DNA of 64,000 nt from Tropicimonas sp. IMCC34011 (GTDB lineage Bacteria > Pseudomonadota > Alphaproteobacteria > Rhodobacterales > Rhodobacteraceae), in contig NZ_QMEJ01000001.1 of NCBI RefSeq assembly GCF_003390865.1, forward strand, positions 310,001 through 374,000. Direction: 5' to 3'. A model generated the notes under the pieces. The model did not search any database and was not told where the DNA came from. It saw only the letters and a program-made list of their open reading frames with translations. Shown here one piece after another: positions 52,776-61,860 of this stretch. The translations under genes and the position numbers were made by a program. How positions within the stretch are numbered: the stretch's first letter is position 1; every line of letters starts with the position of its first letter.

Positions 52776-55700
52776 TTACTCGGCTGGCTGTGCGATTGGC
52801 TGCGGACGGGCGGCGAGCGGGCCGTCCCGCAGGGCCCGGCGCTTCTTCTTGAGCGGCAACATCAGCATCGCCGGCGTCACCACGAGCGTCAGCACCGTCG
52901 CAACCGTCAGGCCGCCCGCAATGGCGGAGGACAGTTCCGTCCAGTACTGCGTCGAGGGCGCGCCGTAGACGATGTCCCGCCCCATGACGTCCACCGACAG
53001 CGCGAAAACCATCGGCATCAGTCCGAGGGCCGTCGTGATCGAGGTCAGGAGCACCGGCCGGAAGCGCTGCGCGCCCGACCGGATGGCGGCTTCCATCGGC
53101 GACAGCCCCTCGGCGCGGAGCTCGTTGTAGGTATCGATCAGCACGATGTTGTTGTTCACCACGATCCCGGCAAGCGCGATCACGCCGACACCGCCCATGA
53201 CGATGCCGAAGGGCCGACCGGTGACGAGGAGCCCGAGGAGGACACCCGCCACGGAGAAGATGATCGCGGTCATCACGATGACCGATTGCGCGAAGCTGTT
53301 GAACTGGGTCAGCAGGATCGCGAACATCAGCGCGATGGCGACGAGGAACGCCGTCCCGAGGAAGATCATGCTCTCCTGCTGATCCTCCGCCTCGCCCCCG
53401 AAGGACCAGTCAACGCCCGGCGGCAACTCCATCTGTTCGAGCGCACCGCGAAGGGCGTTGATCTGGTCGTTCGCCAGCAGCCCCTGGGCCACGTTGGCTT
53501 CGATGGTCACGACGCGTCGCTGGTCGATCCGGTGGATCAGGCCCGTGCGCGGGGACGGCTCGAAGGTGACGAAGTTGCCGATCGGAATGAGGCCCGCATT
53601 GGTCGGAACGCGCAGGCTCTGAAGCTCTTCGAGCGTCCGCTGCCCGGCCGGGAAGCGCACACGGATATCGACCGAGCCGTCCACGTCGCTCGGGCGATAC
53701 TCGGCCACCGTGATCCCTTGCGTCAGAAGCTGCACGGCCTGCCCCAGGAGGCTCACGTCGGCGCCGAAGCGCGCGGCCTCGGACCGGTTCAGCTCGATCC
53801 GCCATTCGACGCCCGGAATGGGCAGCGTATCGGTCACGTCGATATAGCCGCCGATTTCCTCCATCGCCTCGCGCACCTGCTCGACCACGGCGACCTGCGA
53901 GTCTGGATCCCGGATGCTGAGCTGAAGGTTCACCGGCTTGCCGGCGGCGGGGCCTTCCTGCGCGGTCTGTACCTGCACATCGATGCCCGGGATGTCCTGC
54001 ATGTCCTCCCGGATCCGATCGCCGATGACGGCCGCGGTCGGACGGGTATCCCATTCGTCCAGCTCGAGCTGGATGGTGCCGATGACCTCCTCGTCGCTCT
54101 GCCGATCCGCCGAGGTCCGCGCATAGACACTCTCGATGTTATCGTAACGGAGCAGGCGGGCCTCCACCTCGCGCACAAGAGCGTCCCGTTCGTAGATGGA
54201 GAAGCTGTCTCGCGCGCGGACCTCAACCTGCATGAAGTCCGGCTCGATCTCGGGGAAGAAGGTGATCCCGGTGCCGAGGCGGCTATAGGCCGTGAAGGCG
54301 CCGACGAGGAGCGCGACGGCAAGCAGCAGCGTGGCCCAGGGGCGCTTCACGGCGGCGGTCAGAAGGCGGACATAGGCGCCCGTGACGCCGCCGATCCGCC
54401 GGGGATCTCCCGTCTCGGCCTCGTACATCGTCCGTTTCGCTGCCCGCGTCTGGGGCTGCCGGCGCCCGATCAAACCGCCAAGGACTGGGATGAAGATCAG
54501 CGCCATGAAGAGCGAGGCGGTCAGCGTGAGGATGACCGTGATCGGCAGGAACTTCATGATCTCGCCCACGGTCCCCGACCAGAAGAGGAGCGGGAAGAAC
54601 ACAGAGAGCGTCGTCAGCGTCGAGGCGATGATCGGCCATGTCATCCGCTTGGCGGCGTAGGAATAGGCCTCCCTGGGGCTCGCGCCGTCCATGAGCTTCC
54701 GGTCCGCGAGTTCGGTCGTGACAATCGCCCCGTCCACCAGCATCCCGACAACGAGGATGAGGGAGAAGAGCACGATGATGTTCATCGTGAGCCCCATCGC
54801 ATAGAGCGTCAGGACGCCGGCGAGGAATGCGCCCGGGATCGAAAGGCCGACGAGGATCGAGGAGCGGAAGCCGAGCGCCCAGACGATCACGACCATGACG
54901 AGGATGATCGCCGTGATGACGTTGGATTCGAGGTCGCTCAGAAGATCGCGAACCTGCTGGCTCTCGTCCTGGAGGTAATCGATCTGAACGCTGTCGGGCC
55001 AGCCCTCCTGTTCGGATGCGATGACCTCCTTGGCCGCTTCCACCGTCTCGATGATGTTGGCACCCGAGCGTTTCTTGATCTCGAGCGCCAGCGCGGGCTG
55101 GCCGCCGATGCGCGCAAAGCTGGTCGGATCCTCGAAAGTCCGGCGAACAGTCGCGACGTCCCCGAAGGTCACGACGGTCGTGCCGGAGACCTTGATCGGC
55201 AGCTCCATCACGTCCTCGAGGTTCTCGATGAGGCCGGGCACCTTGATCACGATCCGCCCCGCGCCGTTCTCGATCGCACCGGCGGCGATCAGGCGGTTGT
55301 TGCGGTTGATCTGACCGATGAGCTCCTCGAAGCTGATGTTGTAGGTCTCGAAGACCGTAGGGTCGATCAGGACCTCCATCAGCTCCGTTCGCTCGCCGCC
55401 CACATCCACCTCGAGCACGCCGGCCAGACTTTCGAGGCGCGTCTGCAGATCCTCGGCAAGCCGGTTCAGCGTCCGCTCCGGGACCGGGCCGGACAGGGTC
55501 GCGGTCAGGATCGGGAAGAGCGCCGTATTGACCTCGTTGACGCTGGGCTCGGAGGCATCCTCGGGCAGTTCCGTCGAGGCGGTATCCACTGCCTCGCGCA
55601 CCCGGTCGAGCGCCTCTGCCGCATCGAAGCCGGCATCGAATTCAAGCGTTACGGAGGCATAGCCCTCGCCCGCGCTTGCCTCCATCTGCTTCACGTCCTC

Positions 55701-55925
55701 GATGGAGGACATCTCGGTCTCGAGAGGGGAGACCAGGAGGCGTTCCGCGTCTTCGGGCGAGATCCCTTCCAGCGTCGTGACGACATAGATGACCGGGATC
55801 GGCACCTCCGGCATCGATTCCTTGGGGATCGTGATATAGGCGTAGGCGCCTGCACAAAGAACGCCGATCAGGACGAGCGCGACGACGCGGGCGCGGTCGA
55901 AGGCGCCGTCGATGATCGCGTTCAT
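52776..55925 (-). CDS. RND efflux transporter, AcrB-like permease
   Basis: A 1049-residue inner-membrane pump with 12 helices and two large periplasmic loops. The N-terminus reads ARVVALVLIGVLCAGAYAYI. The helix-4 proton-relay motif is VVGMLVDGAIV: one of the two AcrB aspartates (the D407 position) is kept and the second is replaced by glycine. The helix-11 region has GVGVIALAGIVVNNNIVLID. Its start overlaps the stop of the adaptor gene. No outer-membrane channel gene is adjacent, so a shared TolC-type channel is likely. Substrate unknown. Confidence 0.9.
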   Translation of the reverse strand: MNAIIDGAFDRARVVALVLIGVLCAGAYAYITIPKESMPEVPIPVIYVVTTLEGISPEDAERLLVSPLETEMSSIEDVKQMEASAGEGYASVTLEFDAGFDAAEALDRVREAVDTASTELPEDASEPSVNEVNTALFPILTATLSGPVPERTLNRLAEDLQTRLESLAGVLEVDVGGERTELMEVLIDPTVFETYNISFEELIGQINRNNRLIAAGAIENGAGRIVIKVPGLIENLEDVMELPIKVSGTTVVTFGDVATVRRTFEDPTSFARIGGQPALALEIKKRSGANIIETVEAAKEVIASEQEGWPDSVQIDYLQDESQQVRDLLSDLESNVITAIILVMVVIVWALGFRSSILVGLSIPGAFLAGVLTLYAMGLTMNIIVLFSLILVVGMLVDGAIVTTELADRKLMDGASPREAYSYAAKRMTWPIIASTLTTLSVFFPLLFWSGTVGEIMKFLPITVILTLTASLFMALIFIPVLGGLIGRRQPQTRAAKRTMYEAETGDPRRIGGVTGAYVRLLTAAVKRPWATLLLAVALLVGAFTAYSRLGTGITFFPEIEPDFMQVEVRARDSFSIYERDALVREVEARLLRYDNIESVYARTSADRQSDEEVIGTIQLELDEWDTRPTAAVIGDRIREDMQDIPGIDVQVQTAQEGPAAGKPVNLQLSIRDPDSQVAVVEQVREAMEEIGGYIDVTDTLPIPGVEWRIELNRSEAARFGADVSLLGQAVQLLTQGITVAEYRPSDVDGSVDIRVRFPAGQRTLEELQSLRVPTNAGLIPIGNFVTFEPSPRTGLIHRIDQRRVVTIEANVAQGLLANDQINALRGALEQMELPPGVDWSFGGEAEDQQESMIFLGTAFLVAIALMFAILLTQFNSFAQSVIVMTAIIFSVAGVLLGLLVTGRPFGIVMGGVGVIALAGIVVNNNIVLIDTYNELRAEGLSPMEAAIRSGAQRFRPVLLTSITTALGLMPMVFALSVDVMGRDIVYGAPSTQYWTELSSAIAGGLTVATVLTLVVTPAMLMLPLKKKRRALRDGPLAARPQPIAQPAE

Positions 55926-57190
55926 TCCGTGGCCTCCGCACTGGCGTTGGCGCTCTCGGCGGCCAGGGCCGCGCCCGCGAGGCTGGCATCCTCCGCCTCT
56001 TCGGCCGCGGCATCGGACGTTTCGCCAGCCGCTTCGACGTCCGTTTCGGTCTCGCTCTCGTCGCGGGGCGTGACCGTCTCGCCGTCACTCACAAAGCCCT
56101 GCCCCACGGTGATGATCCGAGCCGTTTCGGGCAAGCCGGCGACCCAGACGCCCTCGGTCTCGGCACGGATGATGGTCACGGGGTGGAACGTCACGACATT
56201 GTCGTCATCCACCGTCTTGATACCGAGCTCGCCCGATGTGCCGAGGGACAGGATGGCGGGTGACAGGAAATGCCCCAGCGCCTCGCCTGTCGGAATGCGG
56301 ACCGAGGCCGAGATCCCGGCCGGAATCTCCCCCCCGTCGTTCGGAACCTCGATCTCGGCGGTGAAGGTCCGGGTCTGGGTGTCGGCGCTGGTGCCGACGA
56401 AGACGACCGTGCCCTCCCGCTCCTCGCCGGTGATGAACGTGACCTCGGCGGGGAGCCCCGGCCGCACGCCGCGCAGGATCTGCTGCGGCACCTGGATGCC
56501 GACGGTCAGGGGCGAATTGTCGACGATCCGGGCCACCTCTGCGCCCGCCTGGACGACTTCGCCGACATTCATGTCCAGCACTTCGACCCGGCCCGCGAAG
56601 GGCGCGCGGATCTCGGTATCCTCGATCGCCTCCTCGGCGGCCGCAACCTGCGCTTCGGCGGCAGCGAGCGCCGAGCGGCTCTCGGACACCCGGTCCTGCG
56701 TGCCGACGCCCCGGTCGAGGAGGGTCTGCGCATTGTCGAAGGTCCGCTGCGCCTGGGCGCGGGCTTCGCGCGCGTTCTCCAGATCCGCCCGGCGTTCGGC
56801 AAGGGCGATCCGCCCCAGGAGCGCGCCCCCTTCGACATCCGAGCCCTTCATGGCGGCGACCTCGTCGATCGTTCCCGACGTCTGCGCGACCACCGCGGTC
56901 TGGCGATCAGGCTCGGCCTGCCCCTCGGCGAGGAATTCCTCGATCACCGAGGAGGCTTCGCTCGTTCGCACGGCGACGGAGACCGGCGCAGGCCCCTCCT
57001 CCGCTTCGGCGGACTGGGCAGGCTCGGCCGCCTCTTCGGTCATGAACCCGCTGCCCATCCAGACGGCGAGCAGCACGACGATCAGTCCCGCCACCCATTT
57101 TGATCTGGACGCACCGCGGTCACCGTCGAAGTTCATTTCCTCTCGCCGGGGCGTGGGTGTCTCGGCGGGCGGTGCATCGGTCTGTGACAC
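55922..57190 (-). CDS. RND efflux periplasmic adaptor (membrane fusion protein)
   Basis: A 422-residue adaptor. An N-terminal anchor helix (WVAGLIVVLLAVWMGSGF, about residues 32-49) is followed by a lipoyl half-motif, a coiled-coil hairpin (residues about 130-210, ENAREARAQAQRTFDNAQTL and SRSALAAAEAQVAAAEEA), then IRAPFAGRVEVLDMNVGEVV and a beta-barrel domain. The C-terminal 50 residues are acidic and alanine-rich, unusual for the family. Translationally coupled to the pump. A 10-bp inverted repeat lies upstream. Confidence 0.9.
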   Translation of the reverse strand: MSQTDAPPAETPTPRREEMNFDGDRGASRSKWVAGLIVVLLAVWMGSGFMTEEAAEPAQSAEAEEGPAPVSVAVRTSEASSVIEEFLAEGQAEPDRQTAVVAQTSGTIDEVAAMKGSDVEGGALLGRIALAERRADLENAREARAQAQRTFDNAQTLLDRGVGTQDRVSESRSALAAAEAQVAAAEEAIEDTEIRAPFAGRVEVLDMNVGEVVQAGAEVARIVDNSPLTVGIQVPQQILRGVRPGLPAEVTFITGEEREGTVVFVGTSADTQTRTFTAEIEVPNDGGEIPAGISASVRIPTGEALGHFLSPAILSLGTSGELGIKTVDDDNVVTFHPVTIIRAETEGVWVAGLPETARIITVGQGFVSDGETVTPRDESETETDVEAAGETSDAAAEEAEDASLAGAALAAESANASAEATE

Positions 57191-57246
57191 GTGACTCGGT
57201 CTCTATGCGGAGGAACTGGAATGCGACGAGCATGTAATCGGTGTTG

Positions 57247-57280
57247 CGTCAATTTCACAGGTGCCGCCGGGAAATTGACG
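57247..57280. promoter_or_regulatory. Perfect 10-bp inverted repeat upstream of the RND operon
   Basis: CGTCAATTTC (57247-57256) and GAAATTGACG (57271-57280) with a 14-bp spacer, 57-90 bp upstream of the adaptor start. Each arm carries a TTGACG on one strand, so the site may overlap -35 boxes in both directions. Candidate operator for a local repressor; no regulator gene is adjacent. Confidence 0.5.
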
Positions 57281-57415
57281 TTGCGGACGGTGCACAATCA
57301 GGACAGTCGCTGCGCGCCCGTGCGCGCAACCCCCACCGCCCCGTCCTGTTTGTGCGCATGAGCCCCACGCGGTCGATTTCTTGCCACGGCCCGAATCGCG
57401 CCCTAATCTTGCCAC

Positions 57416-57679
57416 ATGAAGGTGGACCAGTTCGCATTCCTCGCCGTGGTGCCGGCGATCATGACCCGCCGCGGGGTCTGCGCGATCCTGAGCATCCTCT
57501 TCGCACATCTGGGCACGGATCAGATCGAGGCGCGCATCTCCGGCGAACCACTATGCGCGCAGATGGCCCTCATCGGAGCGGCTGTCATCCTGCTGGCCGC
57601 CCTCACGGCCCTTTTTGCCGGGGCGGGCGCAACCGGGCCGGTGGCATTTTGGGCCACCATCGCCATTCTCGCGCGGTAG
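57416..57679 (+). CDS. Small membrane protein, probably leaderless mRNA
   Basis: An 87-residue frame with two or three hydrophobic segments (FAFLAVVPAI, GVCAILSILFAHLG and ALIGAAVILLAALTALFAGA). There is no ribosome site. However, TTGCCA (57381-57386), a 17-base spacer and TAATCT (57404-57409) place the expected transcription start at about the ATG itself, 7 bases after the -10 box. That is the geometry of a leaderless gene. No family recognised. It ends 8 bp from the opposing rlmE stop. Confidence 0.5.
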   Translation: MKVDQFAFLAVVPAIMTRRGVCAILSILFAHLGTDQIEARISGEPLCAQMALIGAAVILLAALTALFAGAGATGPVAFWATIAILAR

Positions 57680-57687
57680 GAGGCGGG

Positions 57688-58416
57688 TCAGTCTTCCGAA
57701 GCGTCGACGCGGCCCTTGAAGCCCATGGCCACGACGTACTTTTCCGACGAATCCGAGCGGCTTGCCGGGGGCTTCACGTTCGCCACCTTCTCGAACCTCT
57801 TCTTCAGTTCCGCCTGAAGCGTGCCCTCTGCCCCGCCCGCCAGGACCTTGGCGACGAAGGTCCCGCCCGGCTCCAGAACGTCGAACGCGAACTCGGCCGC
57901 CGCCTCGCAAAGGGCGACGATGCGCAGGTGGTCGGTCTGCTTGTGACCGGAAGAGGCCGCGGCCATGTCCGACAGGACCACGTCCGCCGGGCCGCCGAGC
58001 CAGTCCTTCGCGATCACGTCTGCGCCCTCGTCGAGGAAGTCGAGCACGTAGGTCTCTGCGCCGGGCACTGCCTCGATCTCCCGCAGGTCGAGCCCGACGA
58101 CGAAGCCCTGTGCCTTGTTGCTGTTGCCCCGAAGCGCGTTCGTGCGCTCGACAGCGACCTGGCACCAGCCGCCCGGCGCACAGCCAAGGTCGATGACGCG
58201 GGTCCCTGGCTTGAGAAAGCCGAAGCGGTCGTCGAGTTCGATCAGCTTGAAGGCGGCGCGGCCGCGGTAGCCTTCCCGCTTGGCGCGGGCCACGTAGGGA
58301 TCGTTCAATTGTCGCTCGAGCCAGCGGGTCGAGGACGCACGTCGACCGCGGGCGGTCTTCACCCTGACCTTGAGATCGCGCTGTCCGCGGCCGCTGTTTC
58401 CGGGGGTCTTAGCCAT
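57688..58416 (-). CDS. rlmE: 23S rRNA (uridine-2552-2'-O)-methyltransferase RlmE
   Basis: FtsJ-type methyltransferase of 242 residues from ATG 58416; the frame extends upstream without family sequence. The SAM site is [13 protein letters not shown], and the K-D-K-E catalytic set is visible as [23 protein letters not shown] and SSEKYVVA. A basic 40-residue N-terminal extension ([20 protein letters not shown]) is common in alphaproteobacteria and may bind RNA. Downstream of the Ppx/GppA gene by about 100 bp. Confidence 0.95.
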   Translation of the reverse strand: MAKTPGNSGRGQRDLKVRVKTARGRRASSTRWLERQLNDPYVARAKREGYRGRAAFKLIELDDRFGFLKPGTRVIDLGCAPGGWCQVAVERTNALRGNSNKAQGFVVGLDLREIEAVPGAETYVLDFLDEGADVIAKDWLGGPADVVLSDMAAASSGHKQTDHLRIVALCEAAAEFAFDVLEPGGTFVAKVLAGGAEGTLQAELKKRFEKVANVKPPASRSDSSEKYVVAMGFKGRVDASED

Positions 58417-58518
58417 GAAAGTCGCTCGCGCCTGTCGCTCTTGGGGGCCGCCGCATCGGCCGCCATCCTGCTTTAGCGCCCCGCATAGACCGGGGCGCCG
58501 CATTGCGCCACCCGTCCG

Positions 58519-59637
58519 TCAGTAGGGCCCGTCCTCCAGCACGCCATCGGCGCACATCTGGGCATAGAGCAATCCCTCGCGCAGTCCCCGGTCCGCGACC
58601 GAGAGCCGGTCCGTCGGCCAGGCCCGCATCAGCGCCTGAAGGATCGCGGAGCCGGACATGATGAGCGACTGCCGGTCCCGGCCGATCCGGGGGTCCGCCC
58701 GCCGGCCCTCTTCGCCGAGCGAGAGGTAGTCACGGATCACTAGGTCGATCTGGTCCGAGGTCATGCGCAGTCCGTCCACCTTGGTCCGGTCGTAGCGCTT
58801 GAGACCGAGATGTGAGGCGGCGACGGTGGTGACCGTCCCGGAGGTGCCTATGATCTGGAAGCCCTCCCGCGTCTGGTCGGACTGGTAGGGCGTGAAATCC
58901 GCGAGGCATTCCTCGAAATGGCAGGACATCAGCGCGAAGCGGCCGGCATCGTCGTCCACGTCGCGGAACTGGTCCTTCAGCGTCGCGACGCCGAGCGGGA
59001 CGGAGATCCAGTCCACCACCTTCGCGGCCGGGAACGGGCTGTCCATGGTGGAAAAGCCGCGGTGCAGACGCATGATGGCGCGCGGCCGTTCCAGGGGCGG
59101 CACGCGGGACAGGTCGATCCAGACGAGCTCCGTGGAGCCGCCGCCGATGTCGACGACGAGAAGCTGCTCGGTCTTGGTCGAAACAAGCGGCGCACAGGAG
59201 ACGACGGCGAGCCGCGCTTCCTCTTCGGGCTGGATGATGTCGAGCCTGAGGCCCGTCTCCCGACGCACGGCGTTCAGGAACTCCGCTCCGTTGCGGGCGC
59301 GGCGGCACGCCTCGGTCGCCACGAGCCGCATGCGCTGCACGTTGTGCTTCTGAAACTTGGACTTGCAGATCTTCAGGGCCTGAATGGTCCGGGCCATCGA
59401 GGCCCGGCTCAGCCGGCCGTAACTTTCGAGACCCGAGCCGAGCTGCACGGATTTCGAGAAACTGTCCACCACATGGAACTGGCTGCCCTTGGGCTGGGCC
59501 ACGAGCATGCGGCACGAATTGGTCCCCAGATCCAGCGCGGCATAGGGCGCATCCGGATCGGGGGGTCTCGGCGCGAGGGGTTCGACCGTCATGGGGAACG
59601 CCGCCGCGCCTGTGGGACGCCTGGGCGTCATGATCAC
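58519..59637 (-). CDS. Ppx/GppA family phosphatase
   Basis: Exopolyphosphatase or guanosine-pentaphosphate phosphatase of the ASKHA fold, 372 residues; later starts at 59631 or 59592 are possible. Motifs are AALDLGTNSCRMLV (phosphate 1), SVQLGSGLESYGRLS, VATEACRRARN, VVDIGGGSTELVWID (phosphate 2) and IIGTSGTVTTVAA. It lacks the C-terminal domain of full-length Ppx, as many GppA-like proteins do. Next to rlmE, a frequent pairing in alphaproteobacteria. Confidence 0.9.
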   Translation of the reverse strand: MIMTPRRPTGAAAFPMTVEPLAPRPPDPDAPYAALDLGTNSCRMLVAQPKGSQFHVVDSFSKSVQLGSGLESYGRLSRASMARTIQALKICKSKFQKHNVQRMRLVATEACRRARNGAEFLNAVRRETGLRLDIIQPEEEARLAVVSCAPLVSTKTEQLLVVDIGGGSTELVWIDLSRVPPLERPRAIMRLHRGFSTMDSPFPAAKVVDWISVPLGVATLKDQFRDVDDDAGRFALMSCHFEECLADFTPYQSDQTREGFQIIGTSGTVTTVAASHLGLKRYDRTKVDGLRMTSDQIDLVIRDYLSLGEEGRRADPRIGRDRQSLIMSGSAILQALMRAWPTDRLSVADRGLREGLLYAQMCADGVLEDGPY

Positions 59638-59908
59638 GCCCTCCTATCGGTTGATATGATAGTAGGCCTGGCGGGACGAAAGCGCAACATTTGCCATGCG
59701 CGCGCCTCTACGTCATGCCGTTCCCGCCTCCGGGCCGTGATGAAGATTTCGGCGATTGCATGGCTGTGGCGCCATCGCGCGAGGCGGTCTAGAAGGAAAC
59801 CCGGCGGCGTGGCGCGATGTCGCGCGTGTCGTCCGCAGTGTCGAAATCCGCCATCAACGGAAGGCGGGTACACTGTAAACCGAGTGGAAGATCGAAAGGA
59901 CGCGCCTC

Positions 59909-60220
59909 ATGGCGGAGCTTACCATCGTGTACTGGCGGGACATTCCGGCGCAGGTGATCGTCGGCAAGGGCCGGCGCGCGGCAAAGGCGATCCTGCCCGA
60001 GCGCTTCGAACAGGCGATTGACCGCTGCGCCATGAAGGTCGGCGCGAAGGATGACGACGCCTACCTTGCCGAATGGCGCAAGGTGCCGTCCGGCGAGCGC
60101 GAGGGCGCTCCCGAAGAGGCCGCCGCGAGCGAGGCGGCGCGGATCGATGCGGAATACGACACGGATTTCCTGAAACGCCTGATCGCGAATGACGGACACG
60201 CAGAACCACGGACGACCTGA
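59909..60220 (+). CDS. Small conserved protein, Pfam Virulence_fact-like
   Basis: A 103-residue cytoplasmic protein beginning MAELTIVYWRDIPAQVIVGK, with AAAGGA about 10 bases upstream. The pattern YWRDIPAQV...GRRAAKAILPERFEQAIDRCAM matches the family called virulence factor in annotations, whose function is unknown. It starts the plus-strand one-carbon cluster, 38 bp before the MetF-like gene. A folate or cobalamin link is suggested only by position. Confidence 0.65.
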   Translation: MAELTIVYWRDIPAQVIVGKGRRAAKAILPERFEQAIDRCAMKVGAKDDDAYLAEWRKVPSGEREGAPEEAAASEAARIDAEYDTDFLKRLIANDGHAEPRTT

Positions 60221-60258
60221 CGGACCTATCCACCATCCACGCCAGCCTGGAGCCGCCC

Positions 60259-61188
60259 ATGTCCCTCCTGCCCTTCGCCAAGCCCCGCCGCTCCGCCCTG
60301 CGACCTGGCGAGGCGAGCACAGCTGACCTTCTGGACGGCTTCTCGATCGAAGTGATGCCGCGCACGGCAGCGAAGGTCGAGGATTTCACGGCGCTCCTTC
60401 CGGCCGGAACCCGGGTCTACATCGCGCATATCGACGGCACCGCGATCGAGGAGATGGTCGGAACAGCTCGCCGCCTCGTCTCCGAAGGGTTCGAGGTGAT
60501 GCCGCACATCCCGGCCCGCGTCGTCGGGAGCCATGCCGAACTGGCGGACTGGCTCGCGCGCTATCAAGGCGAGGCGGGGATCGACAGTTTCTTGGTTCTC
60601 GGCGGCGGCGTCACGACACCGCGCGGTCCGTTCGGCTCGGTGATGGAGATGCTCGAGACCGGCCTCTTCGACGGCGCGCGCCGTCTTCACATCGCCGGTC
60701 ACCCCGAGGGAAGCAAGGATATCGACGGCGACGGCGGCGACCGGATCGCCATGGAGGCGCTGCGGCAGAAGCAGGCCTTCGCCGCCGAACGCGGGATCGA
60801 TATGGCCATCGCGACGCAGTTCGCCTTCGAGGCCGCCCCCATCGTCGCCTGGTCCCGCCGCCTGCGCGCCGGGGGCATCACCCTGCCCGTCCATCTCGGC
60901 ATTGCCGGGCCCGCGAAACTCCAGACCATGATCAAGTTTGCCGTGGCCTGCGGCGTCGGTCCCTCGCTGCGGGTCTTGCAGCGCCGCGCGAAAGACGTCA
61001 CGAAGCTGGTCATGCCCTTCGAGCCCACAACCCTCGTCGCCGATCTCGCCCGTGCCCGCGCGGCGGACCCCGATTTCGCGGTCGAACGCCTGCATCTCTT
61101 CCCCCTGGGCGGGATCGAGAAGACGACGTCCTGGGCCGCTGAGCATGGCCACCGGGTCGAACGCCGCAGCGCGACGGGCCGTGGCTGA
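60259..61188 (+). CDS. Methylenetetrahydrofolate reductase-like protein
   Basis: A 309-residue TIM-barrel protein of the MTHFR family, shorter than or diverged from Escherichia coli MetF. Supporting blocks are FSIEVMPRTAAKVED near the N-terminus, FEVMPHIPARVV, DSFLVLGGGVTTPRGPFGSV (the usual LRGD-type segment is altered), HIAGHPEGSKDIDGDGGDRI and ATQFAFEAAPIVAW. It would make methyl-THF for the corrinoid methyltransferase two genes on. Genes in this run are 3 bp apart or overlap. Confidence 0.82.
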   Translation: MSLLPFAKPRRSALRPGEASTADLLDGFSIEVMPRTAAKVEDFTALLPAGTRVYIAHIDGTAIEEMVGTARRLVSEGFEVMPHIPARVVGSHAELADWLARYQGEAGIDSFLVLGGGVTTPRGPFGSVMEMLETGLFDGARRLHIAGHPEGSKDIDGDGGDRIAMEALRQKQAFAAERGIDMAIATQFAFEAAPIVAWSRRLRAGGITLPVHLGIAGPAKLQTMIKFAVACGVGPSLRVLQRRAKDVTKLVMPFEPTTLVADLARARAADPDFAVERLHLFPLGGIEKTTSWAAEHGHRVERRSATGRG

Positions 61189-61191
61189 AGC

Positions 61192-61860
61192 GTGACCTCA
61201 GCTCCGACGCCAGCCCTCCTCTTCGATCTCGACGGCACTCTTCTTGAGACCGATCCGCTTCACGCCGCAGTCTTCAAGGATCTCTTCGCCGAGCTCGGCA
61301 AAGAGATCGACGACGATTTCTACTACACGGATCTGCACGGCTGGCTGAACGCGGACATCTTCGGCAAGCACTTCCCGGATCGCGATCCCGCTGCACTCGC
61401 GGACGAGAAGGAGGCCCGCGTTCGCGCCCGGCTGGACGAAGTCAGTGCGATGCCGGGCCTTCATGAGCTGGTAGAGCGGGCGGAGGCCGAGGACTGGGCG
61501 ATGGCCGTCGTCACGAACGCACCGCGGGCCAATGCCGAGGCGATGCTCGAGGCGATCGGCTTGACCGGCCGCCTCGGACCGCTCCTGATCGGCGACGAAC
61601 AGGCGCGGGCCAAGCCACATCCCGATCCCTACCTTCGCGCCATGGAACTCACCGGCTCCACGACGGCGAGCGCGCTGGCCTTCGAGGATAGCGAGAGTGG
61701 CCTTAGGGCTGCCGCGTCCGCCGGGCTGACGGCTATCGGGGTGCGCTCGTCGCTCGATGAGGGCGCCCTGCGTGCCGCGGGCGCACAGGCCACCATCAAG
61801 GATTTCACCGACCCGGCGCTGGAGCCGTTTCTCCGCCGCCTTGAAGGAGCAAGAGCATGA
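61192..61860 (+). CDS. HAD-superfamily phosphatase (beta-phosphoglucomutase/Gph-like)
   Basis: A 222-residue HAD hydrolase starting at GTG 61192, three bases after the MetF-like stop. The nucleophile D12 and D14 are in LLFDLDGTLLETD. Motif 2 is VVTNAPRAN, motif 3 includes K in RAKPHPDPY, and motif 4 is AFEDSESGLRAA. The cap domain after motif 1 places it in the subfamily with phosphoglycolate phosphatase. Substrate unknown; its coupling to the methyltransferase gene (ATGA overlap) is notable. Confidence 0.85.
   Translation: MTSAPTPALLFDLDGTLLETDPLHAAVFKDLFAELGKEIDDDFYYTDLHGWLNADIFGKHFPDRDPAALADEKEARVRARLDEVSAMPGLHELVERAEAEDWAMAVVTNAPRANAEAMLEAIGLTGRLGPLLIGDEQARAKPHPDPYLRAMELTGSTTASALAFEDSESGLRAAASAGLTAIGVRSSLDEGALRAAGAQATIKDFTDPALEPFLRRLEGARA

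Noticed and set aside
53286-57194. A 1302-codon open frame on the plus strand opposite the RND pump and adaptor genes
   Set aside because: It is the antisense shadow of two clear genes in GC-rich DNA. The translation is rich in Arg, Asp, Gly and His with no domain pattern, while the minus strand has full RND and adaptor motifs.
57203-57508. A 101-codon minus-strand frame upstream of the RND adaptor
   Set aside because: Composition is random (Cys, His, Gly and Ser rich). It has no ribosome site and overlaps the inverted repeat and the promoter of the plus-strand small gene.
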